From the NCBI GenBank assembly GCA_028565635.1, contig JAOXYB010022303.1, positions 1-16,967 of the forward strand: a stretch of DNA of 16,967 bases, written 5' to 3'. Both the position numbers and the translations under genes were made by a program. Positions 1 through 10,300 of the stretch are shown here, piece after piece (position 1 is the first letter of the stretch; each line of letters begins with the position of its first letter). The DNA is from Phoronis ovalis (lineage: Eukaryota > Phoronida > Phoronidae). The notes beneath the pieces were generated by a model. That model saw nothing but the letters and a program-made list of their open reading frames with translations, ran no database searches and was not told the DNA's origin.

Positions 1-100
1 TCCTTGGGGATGAAACACCATTTTTATTTATTGTAATTTATTTATTGTATATATTTGTTGTTTCATGTACCAGAATATTCAATCAATCAATCAATATCTA

Positions 101-238
101 TCACTTGAAGCTTGATTAAGGTGTCTTTTAGCATACTGATCCATTACCACTCAGACCAACACGAAATTTCCATCTTGAAATTGAATGGATTTGCATGCTA
201 AAAGTCACCTTGAAGACTATTAATCAAGCTTCAAGTGA
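101..238. repeat. Imperfect foldback (inverted repeat)
   Basis: 101-119 is a perfect 19-bp inverted match to 220-238. The arms continue, after a bulge of about ten bases in the right arm, with 120-134 against 195-209 (14 of 15) and 139-145 against 184-190. The loop is about 40 bases. Possible foldback or MITE-type element; no clear target-site duplication is visible. Confidence 0.75.
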
Positions 239-470
239 CATATAACCCAAACGAGACAACAATTTTGGTTTGAATTTTTTGACATATGGTGAGTGTTTTT
301 GCAAGAGGCTAACTTGGTTTTAATATTATCTTGGCTATGACCCTACGGCTTTGCCACAGGTAAGCGATAGTCAGGTCATGAAGCTAGGACTAGGTAAATC
401 ATAGTAGTAGCATCATAAATCCAGGACTGTTAAGTTTGCAGTTGGACCTGACCTATTAATGTGCGCAATA

Positions 471-753
471 TAGGCAATATCCGGCAATATCCGGCAATAT
501 ATATTTGACGTATTGGTCCTAACAGTAACACTTTCGTATTCAAAATCTATTGGCTTTCAAATTTAACAAACGTGATGCAAGTTTTCCTGCAGCAATGCTC
601 TGATGGTGTTAGTTAGCTCTGCACGCATGACCCTACCATGGACAGAGACATCGGAGTATTGGTTTATAAAAATTTGCATCGTACTGGCGAGTTATTGTTA
701 TTTTCAAAAGACGAAAGATTTTGATTAACAAAGTGTTATAGGACCAATACGTC
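471..753. repeat. Inverted repeat flanking about 220 bp, with short tandem repeat
   Basis: 507-521 (GACGTATTGGTCCTA) is perfectly inverted at 739-753, and the similarity continues inward with a small gap (AACACTTT at 527-534 against AAAGTGTT near 731). Just outside the left arm, the unit CCGGCAATAT occurs twice with a third near copy (471-500). It could be a small terminal-inverted-repeat element. Confidence 0.6.
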
Positions 754-1059
754 TGATATTGGGCCTATTATTAGGACTGTTGGTACTATAATTGTAGATT
801 AATTAATTATTGGTAATTCTTTCGGGTTCTTTGCTGTTTTATTTGAGCTGAATGCAAAATGCTAGACAAGAATTGGACTTTTTAAAAAATATATCTCACA
901 GTAAAAATTTATGTGCAAAAAACTAGGAATGTATCCCCATAGCAAAAATAGGAAAGTATAAAAAATGTATACCCCATGATAAAATTATTTTCACAAAAAG
1001 CACACCCCATGGCAAAAAATCCATAAACATAATAAAGATACCTCAAAGTAAAAGTGGAA

Positions 1060-1182
1060 AAAATGGGGACCCATCGAGTGGCACAACGTATTCAGTTACT
1101 AAAATGGGAGCCCATGGAGTGGCACAACGTATTCAGTTACTAAAATGGGAGCCCATGGAGTGGCACAATATATTAAGTCACT
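1060..1182. repeat. Three copies of a 41-bp tandem repeat
   Basis: Units at 1060-1100, 1101-1141 and 1142-1182. Copies 1 and 2 differ at two positions, and copy 3 diverges towards its end. Each holds GCCCATGG or its variant. Looser C-C-C-C-A-T-x-x-x-A-A-A-A motifs continue upstream to about 930. The array lies about 130 bp before the start codon and would be in the leader intron or proximal promoter. Confidence 0.88.
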
Positions 1183-1284
1183 ATGAATGACACTGCAATT
1201 TATAATGCTTTGTTATGCTACTTTTCAACAAATTTTGTATGTTTCATGTGTGATATAAAATAGTTCTATTACATTATTCTACAG

Positions 1285-1347
1285 GTCAAATGATAAAGCG
1301 TGCTGCATAAAGATGGTTTACCATAAAGATTCTGAAACTGAGTCAAG
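1285..1347 (+). CDS. KNL1: KNL1 exon 1 of the coding set, with start codon
   Basis: An acceptor-like pyrimidine tract ending ACAG lies at 1281-1284. The chosen start is the ATG at 1313, which places SILK at residue 26, almost exactly where it sits in vertebrate KNL1. The first residues are MVYHKDSETES, and the exon ends in phase 2 before gtattg. The frame stays open from 1313 back to 1285, so translation could begin in an upstream exon. A candidate is the stretch with an in-frame ATG at 337 and donor after 359, which would add 17 residues. A six-codon upstream ORF (1290-1310) ends just before the start. The start is less certain than the rest of the gene. Confidence 0.65.
1290..1310 (+). promoter_or_regulatory. 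Short upstream ORF just before the start codon
   Basis: ATG at 1290 opens six codons (M-I-K-R-A-A) and stops at TAA 1308-1310, two bases before the KNL1 ATG at 1313. If the transcript includes 1285-1312, scanning ribosomes would meet this ORF first. Function is not shown. Confidence 0.4.
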
Positions 1348-4300
1348 GTATTGTAAAGCTGTTTTAAATCACATTTGCAGAATATGTGTTTTAAAGTTAT
1401 CGGTCATCTTTTATTTTGTAGTCAATTGACATTTACATGTACGTCCTTTAAATTGCAATTATAAAAATACACCACAAGGAAAGACTATTGTACTTCATAC
1501 AAATATTTATGAATACAACTTGTGTTGTTGAGCAATATAGCTGGTATCTAGGTAAGACAACAGATTGACAAGATAGCATCACTATATTTTTATAGTTGTT
1601 GTTATTACCACTTTTATCTTAATGTTGTGCTAATGATATTCAACCATTGTCTCTGTGTTGTAGTCTTCAGTCGAGGAAAAGGAAGTCAAGCAGCAGAAGA
1701 TCATCTGTAAGTCACAAAACAGACCTTGTGAAATATATTTTATTATGTTGAACCACTTTACAACTTAGTTCAGAATTTTTAAATTCAAAATGCCAATCTT
1801 GGATGGAACCATGCTAATGGAGTACTATGCATCATTGTTGTAAAGGCTGAGTGGCTACTCCAAGTTCATGGAAACAGTCTTTAGGCTACAAATACTGATT
1901 TTCATTAAAATTATTTACCTGTACTGTATAAATTGCTGTTCTGTGTTTTTTTTGTTTCTATGCTTTGTAATACTGTAAAACGATGGCATTTTTTTGTCTT
2001 AGATTTTAAAGCAAACTAAATCACCAACCAGAGGACCTTTAGTTGACTTGGATCCAAATTCACAAGTAAGTTATTTATGTGCGAAGGATCACAGTCTTTC
2101 CATGTTGGTAACATCCTAGGGGATATCATGGCGTGGAAACATTGCCTCCTAATCAATAGCATGCAACAAACACTATGTAAAAACTATTTCAGAAAAAAAA
2201 AATATGACCAGAAGTATTGTAGTCTTGCATACAGTATTAGATACTTCTACTGATAGAGTGGGCTTGCCTAAGTCGGACTATTTAAACGTATTAACTTTCA
2301 GACAACACGATAGTTCATATTTTCAGCCTCATTATTCTGTGTTTCTATGTCTAGACAGAGGTAGGTATTTTAAATTAGCCCTTACTCAACTTTTGAAAGT
2401 TAAAAGAAACAAGAAATTCTAGATTGCAAGAAAGAAAGGGATTATAGTATTTTTATGTTTTGTATAAATTTAAACATGTGTATTAATGAACATAATCATT
2501 TCTTTATGTAAATCTGGTAGCTGACAAGCAAATTAGCAATGAAGAAGCTTTGTTTTTACAACATAAACAGATGTGTTCTGTACATTTCCAAAATTTTGGT
2601 ACTAATATTTCACTGAACAAGAATAAAATGGGATCTTTGATTGCATCCTGCTTTGTGGATTGAGCATATTGAACTGTTTTATGGGCAGTAATATTTTAAA
2701 GGTATGTGCTGCACAAAAGTATTCATTCAGTCTGGAGATTAACACTGCATACTGTTCTATTGCAGAATGACACTGAAAACATAGCAGACACTAAAAAATT
2801 AAGACGTTCTCGAAGAGTAAGCTTTGCAGACACTTTCTTGGTCAAGTAAGTTGCCGTATTTGGTAAATATAGGCCATTATTGCTGTTCCGCTTTTAATTT
2901 CACTTCTAAGATGAATTATGTATGTCAGCTTTGTAATCAAATTGTACAGTTTTATTGATATGTAATAAAACCATAAATATATTGTGTGCTGAATTTTTGT
3001 AAAAAGTGCTCTTTCTGTCTGCTATTGAACTAAAAGGGAAACTGCTGTTAAGAGTGGGTTTCTGTTGATTAATTAAATTTGAATAAGGCTGGAGACATAT
3101 TGTACTTTCTGGCATGCTCACAGCCCCAATAATTATAAATACATTAGATTATGTTCAAAAAAGGTTGAGAATTGCACTTTTGCTGTGCTGTCTTGCTTTG
3201 TGATGTGTACTCTTTGCATTGCTATACTTTATTTGTGCTGCATTGTGTTGCACCAAGCTATCTCATGTTGACAGAACATTGCATTACAGTGTGCAATGTA
3301 TGTTCCTTTTTATTGTTGAGTTAATGATAACTATAAGTCTTCTATTGTATTGCAGAGAGTTTGTAAAGGATGTATCCTGGCAACATGCAGCTGTTGATAT
3401 AGAACAAGAAACTAATACTCAGGCGTAAGATTACATTTCATACCGTTATTTTCTTGTGGAACGCTTTTAAAAGATGGCTATTAATACAGTTACAAAACAA
3501 TCTTTCAATATTTATCACAGATTTTTGAATTTTTTTTTTTTTTCAAATGACATGCTGCTGTTAAAAAAAATTATAACACATTATCTGACAGCAAAGAGCT
3601 TATTTTGGGAGATATTTGCTTGAAGTTAATTTAGGCCAAGTTTAGATATGGTGTATTTAATAATGCTTTTTTTTGATATTGTCTTAAAAGAATGAATCTT
3701 TACACAAAATGGCCATTTTACTGATAATACTAGACGGCACCCGTGGTAAACCACAGATCTTGATAGAGATGTAGGTCACGTAAGGCCAACTTCAGACATG
3801 TTCACAGAGATGTTGGTCACGTAAGGCCGAGTTATCACAGGCAAAAAATAATGAATTTAAAAATGCTCGATACCGTTCACCGATTGACCCCAAAATTTGA
3901 GGAACCCGAGCCATCGTTGATACCTACGATGTGTGAAAAGATCAAGGTTCTACATATAATAGTTTTGAAGATATTTGGTGGAAAGAGTGACAGACAGATG
4001 GACACTCGAGATTTAGTAGTATAGATAGATAACAACATGACTCACTGAGAAAAGATCCTTTAATATGATTTTAAAATTTGTACTCTTTCTAAAAATCTAC
4101 TTTTACTCTGTAATCTCTTGATTTTACAACTCAAAACTATACATAAAATTTATAGATTTTATTACTAAATTGTGTCAAGTAGCATTGTGTTATGGCATGC
4201 GCGTTGAATTATGTTCTGTACTGTGTTGCATTAATGTATTTTGCTGTTAAATTTCTGCCGGAATGTAGAAATATTATGTATAAATAAATTATGTAATCAT

Positions 4301-7300
4301 ACATTTTTTAAATTGAATTTTAAGACATAACATTTTAACAAGTTGCAGAAAGGACTCATAAGGGACATTTTAGACTTGGATAACTCTTTTAAGTGATTAT
4401 TTTGATTGTATTCAAGTTTTAAATTCTCATGAAAATACATAATTTCAGTAGTTTGGACTGGCTGTAACTGTAAAAATTGCTTTTAAAACTTAAATATTTA
4501 TTAGCGAAAATATGAAATAAGGATGTATCATTATATTTTTCTTAAAACTTTTTGTTTGTCCACTTGGAAATTCCCAGTCCCTGTTCAATTATTATTTCCT
4601 AACTTAAAATAATCAGCAACATGTTATTGCTCACATTTGTTTTTTATTGCTTGAATAATATAGAGATCAGGAGGTTGAATTAATTAACTGTGGTGGTTAT
4701 AAGAAGCCGGAATCTACTGAGACTTTGGAGACTTTACTGACAGCGCCATTTGTCGGTGGTAAAAATGCTGTGAGTTACAACAATTTTTATTTTTGGATAA
4801 AAACCCTGCTAAATACTGGATATATCCGCTCAAGACACCTTTTAGTTAAAATGAGTAAAATGGAATAAGATTTTTACCTTGTCAGTAATAACATGAGAAT
4901 TTTAATAAATGCTTCCCAGTGACACACATTTACTACTTTTTAAATACGTAAATGGTGAAATCACTAATAGTGCAGAAATTACTGTTGTTTTGATAGACTA
5001 GAAAGTTTGCAGTTTCTTCAGTTCTGTATCAAACTTGCTGAGCTTATAGTTGGGAGACAGTTTATGAAACTCGGTGTAACATGTTTCTATATGCAGCTAA
5101 TTTATTTCAGGCAATTTATGAACAGCATATGCTGAACCAATCAGATGACAGTTTACATCCTCACGATAAAAAATATGATGGTACTGCTGAAATATTACCA
5201 AAAAAAGGGATTGAGGAAGCGAGACAGCATAGGTCAGTGAATTTTTTAATGAGTTTTCTGTGTAACGCATACAACAACATTTTACATTGACTAATGACCT
5301 AATTGATCGTCTTACAGTTGTCATTTTCAAAAGTTTTGACTGTATAGGGTTACCTGAAATAATAGATGCACATAAATATAAATATTACATATTAACCTGT
5401 ATTTTTATAGTTACATTAACCAAGTCTCTGTGCCTCCTGTTGCGTTTTGCCCTCAACAAAAAGTGTTGCCAAGCATGGATAAGTGTGCAAACCTACATAC
5501 ATCTGTCTCGGACAGCATTTCAAATCTAGATGTCACCAACCATGCTGACACAGGAAATAACATTGCTGTAGATAAAACAAAGGTAAAATAGTTATGTTTC
5601 AAAAGATAGGCACTGTTTCAGAAGATAAGAACGTGAAACATATCTATATATATTTTGTGTTGGCGTATGTCAGATATTAGAGTATAACTAGAGGATAAAC
5701 AATTTTTAATCAAATTTTTGATCATATTGGTTTGTTTTTTATTATTGATAAAAAAAGGGGGAAAATACACTTTTATGATTTTAGGCTATAGCATCATAAG
5801 CGTTCAAGATATAACCCTCGTTCTAAATACAGTTTTATGAGCATATCACAATTGAACTACACATGACCTTTAGCTTTGGCCTTCAATAGTTTTTTCAGCA
5901 TGGACTGTTTTACTTAGAAGCCAAGTAACTATTAAATGTATTTTCTGTTTACTTAGTTATTTGGTCCTGATGAAGATGGTACTATGGAGTTGACAGCCTG
6001 TATCGGCTGTATAGCAACAAATGAAAATAAGATTGATTTCAAAACTAAATCTAAAGAAAAGATATTCTTTGATGACGGTATCACAAAGGTGTTCAGTGCT
6101 GACAATATCGATCACATGGAGCTTACAACATGCATTGAAGGAGTTGCAGTTCATAAAGGCAGCCAACCTCTGGCTAATAATGTTGAAACAGAATCTAAAG
6201 AGCATGATGCTTATAATCCAGTACGTAAAGTTAATACTAAAAGATTTCTACAAAAGTTAAGAAACATTCAAACTGGTGAGACGTCTAATGTAGATGAGGG
6301 ATGTACGAAGATATTTAATGCTGATGACAAAACAGGTCAAATGGACTTTACTAGATGTTTAGCAGGAGTAGGCACAGATACAAATAAAGTGACACAAAAT
6401 AACAGTTTTCCAGCAGACTCGGGAATAAAGAGCATGTTTGTTGAAGGAGTTACAAAATTGTTTAATGTTGATGATCTTAGTCATATGGACTTTACCACAT
6501 GCGTTGGAGGTATTGCAACAGATGATAAAAGTAAGATCCCTGGCAACTTTGAAGAAAAATCAGAAGAAAAGGCCTTAAATCCAGTTGGTAAGGTCAATAC
6601 TAAGTCCTTTCTGCAAAAGTTTGCACGCAAGGACGTCCATATATCTTCCAGTAACTCAATGGATACAAAATTGACGAATATGGCAGATACCAACAACTGT
6701 TTAGAGGATTATGCTGCCAGCAAAGCAGAGCCAAGTGAACAGTGTCCACTAGATGACATGGATTTCACAGTCTGTGCTGGGAATATTGTAGAGGGTCTGA
6801 ATAATGGAGCATCTACCCATTCTAGGGCAGAGTCAACCTGGTGTTTTACTGCAGATGGAGATGGTACTCAGATGGAATTCACAACATGCGTTGGACAGGT
6901 TGTAGCAACAGGGCCCAAAACGGATAACTCAATGAATCTAATGGATACAAGGAATCTACTACATGGCTTTAATGCAGCAGGTTTGTCAACAAATTCACGC
7001 TTAAACCACACATCATTTGATACACAGAAACTTTTACAGTGTACTGAAGAAAAAGCTGTCTCTGCACAGGGAGAAGCATTGACGACTGTTGTTATAGATA
7101 CATCTACAAAATCTGTGAGCATTGTTGATGATAAAACAAACAATGTTAATGATTCTATGGATACTAGAAAACTATTGGATGGTTACACCTTCTCAGCTGA
7201 TTCTAACATTCACCTTTCAGCTGACACTCAGAAACTTTTGTGTAGCCTCAGAGATAGCACAACAGAAGGGTCCACTAAGCACATTCAGAAGCAAACAAAT

Positions 7301-10300
7301 AATTTGACAAAGCTGAAAGGAGAACCCTACAACACATCTATTCCAAATAATGTAGAGCTAGTGATTGGTGATACTGGTGATTGTGGACCAGTGTTAACAG
7401 GTAATGCTCCAATACCACAGCAATCAGAGAATGTTCTTCCGTATATTATTTCATCTAAGAATGATAACACACAGCATTTCAACTCAGGTGCTGGAATGGA
7501 ATTCACAACTTGTGTTGGAAAAGTCTTGGGAACGAGTGTCAGTCAAACTGTACACCAGCTGGCAGATGACCAGGAGCTGCTTCAAATTCCTAATGCTGAT
7601 TTGCCAAGGCACAATCACACGCAACATTTCAACTTGGGCGATGGAATGGAATTTACAACTTGCACTGGAAAAGTTCTGGGATCTAGTGGCAACCATGGCT
7701 TGCCACAATTAGCACCTAAGAAAGAAAATCCTGAGATGCCTCAAGTATCAGAGAACGGACTTGATGCTGGTTCATATAAGTATGATAGCACCCAGCATTA
7801 CAACTCAGATGCTGGAATGGAATTCACAACCACTGTTGGAAATGGTTTGAGAACTAATGTCAACCAAGCTGTACCTCAGTTAGTAGATAATGGACTTACG
7901 AAAATATTTAATACTGATGACAAAACTGGTCAAATGGAGTTTACTGCATGTATAGCAGGAGTAGACACAGATACAAATAAAGCGACAGTATGTGGCAGTT
8001 TTGAACCAGAATCAGGAAAACAGAACATGTTTGTTGAAGGAGTTACAAAACTGTTTAATGTTGATGATCTTGGGCATATGGACTTAACAAGATGTGTTGG
8101 GGGTATTGCCACAGATGATAATAAGATTCCTGATAATCTTGAAGCAAAATCGGAAGAAAACGTAACCTCGAAACTTGTATTTAAGGTTGACATTAAGTCG
8201 TTTCTGCAAAAGTTTGCATGCAAAGATGACCTGATGTCATCCACCAACTCAATGGACACAAGAAAGCATTTTGAGGATTTCCCTGGCTCTTCAAAATCAA
8301 TGAATGCAGCAGATACGGAAAAACTTTTCAATGATTTTGGTGTTAAAAAGCAAGAAACAAATGAGCAGTGTCTACAAGAAATGAGCAAATGCTTTGATGG
8401 AGATGACATGGATTTTACTGTCTGTGCTGGGAAAAATGCAGAACCTACCCATTCTAGGGCAGAGTCAACACGATGTTTTACTACAGATGGAGAAGGTGCT
8501 CGTATGGAATTCACAACATGTGTCGGACAGGTTGTAACAACAGGATCCAAATCAGATAACTTGATGGGTACAAGGAATCTATTACATGGCTTTAATGCTG
8601 ATAGTTTATCAACATCACGCTCAATCCACTCATTATTAGACACAAAGAAACCTTTACAGGACACTGAACATAGGGAAGAAACAGTCTCTACAGAAGAAGA
8701 TGTGATGATTGATGTTATAGAAGCATCTGCACAACCTGAGTGCTTCGCTAATGATAAATCAAACAATGAAGAGGATTCTAGCCAGGAAACGTCCGATAAT
8801 TGTGATCTAACAATTGATCCAGCTATATCTGTAGAAACATCAGATGACCAAGACAAGGAGTCCTCTACATCATTGAATATGGAAGTGGCTACTTTTGAAC
8901 AAGAGAGATGCTCTGATAAAGAAAGTATTCTTGCTACAACCTTTAATATAGTGAAAAGTGAATCTGATGCAGTCAGTAGAGACCAGGAAAGGAAAGAAGG
9001 CTTGTATGATGGAAGTCAGGATGTGTTCAACAATAAAGATGAATATCATGTAAAAACTGGTAAGTTTCGTTTTTCTTTTCATTATATTGGTCCAGTTTTT
9101 AAAATGGGAACTTCAAGCAATGTTAGTTTGCATCCAAGTGTAGTGATTCCTACCTTCTATTTCATATATTTTCTTACTGTTTGATTAATACCAAGCTTTT
9201 ATATAATAATTAGTTTTATGATAAAAAGGGAGCTTTATGGTATGAAGCATTTTGATTGCTCTACTCTGTGTATGTCTTGGTATATCATCTTCATACTATG
9301 AAGTGATGAAACCTGTAATTTTAGAATATGATTAGCATCCTCCTATGCATCTCCCAGAATCTTTTTATTTTAAAATCCCATACCAATATCTATCAAATTG
9401 TGCAAGCTTGAATAAGCAACTGTGAACAATACAATGAAATGTGTTTTAGCTACTGACGAAAAAGATGATGCAGGTATTCTAGAGGAACTGGAATTAGAGT
9501 TAGAACCATTGGATTTCGAAAACTCCATGGACACCAAAGCCTTATTAGCAGCTAGCAGTTCAGATTTTGATATACCCAAGACCAAATCAATTTTGAGTCA
9601 GCCGAGTGGGGTGATGTCCATATTGGAAGTGGTATGAAAATTGTTTGGATTGTCTTGTCTAACATCCGCTTCAGAATTGCCTGTTTCTAACATTTAGTTT
9701 GGAATTGTCATGTCTCTTGCATCTTATTCAAAATTGCCATGTCTCTAGCAAATTGTTCGCATGTAACAACTTGCTTAGTATGTTTCCAAAATGTTGTAAG
9801 AGTTAACAAACAGAATGTTCTACACTGACAAAAATTGTGTTTCTTGTGAGTTTTTTAATTTCAGACTTTACTTTTAAGTAGCTATTAATAAAAACTTAAC
9901 CATCAAAGGTGTATCTTGGAAACTTAAGAATGTAATTTTAATAAGATTAATCCATTCAGTTTTGATATTTGCTGTTGTTTCATTATTTACAGTCCTCGGT
10001 GCCAGCAGAAGGACCATGGAAACTCGGCGACTTCTTGGAGTATATCCACATCCAGTTCACTAATGTCCATGCCTGCAGAAGAAGTACCTTAGCTCCTATC
10101 TCTGTAAGTTTCTCCAAAAAAGGTTTGCCATTTAATTTTCTTTTTTGAAATATGACAAGAGTGGTTGATGTGATCTAATGGCTGTTCCAGAAAAAGTGAC
10201 GAAGCGCCCGAGAAAAAAGTGACAAAGGGTCCTGAGAAAAAATATTCGTGCTCTTTGTTATTTGTTGTTATTTAACCATAATTTCCATCAATAGGCAATG

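Larger units (their letters stand above)
360..1284 (+). other. Candidate leader intron or promoter region
   Basis: A strong donor (CACAG then gtaagc) follows 359 and an acceptor precedes 1285. If used together they make a 925-nt intron before the start exon. I see no protein-coding exon inside, only the repeats listed separately. No TATA box or other core promoter element can be identified with confidence. Confidence 0.35.

Noticed and set aside
2204-2422. 72-codon open frame in intron 3
   Set aside because: No splice signals, no recognisable domain, AT-rich intronic composition.
7930-8856. 308-codon open frame on the minus strand
   Set aside because: It is exactly antisense to the MELT exon; its openness follows from the repeat codon bias of the + strand and it has no domain of its own.
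9060-9184. Read-through of exon 9 into intron 9 giving a short alternative C-terminus
   Set aside because: A strong gtaagt donor at 9060 and a perfectly phased exon 10 explain the boundary; no AATAAA is present soon after the read-through stop.
10191-10275. Possible cassette exon in intron 11 (charged K-S-D-E-A-P-E-K-K like frame after ttccag)
   Set aside because: Open and repeat-like (two copies of GAGAAAAAAGTGAC type sequence), but no credible donor follows, and exons 11 and 12 already join in phase.
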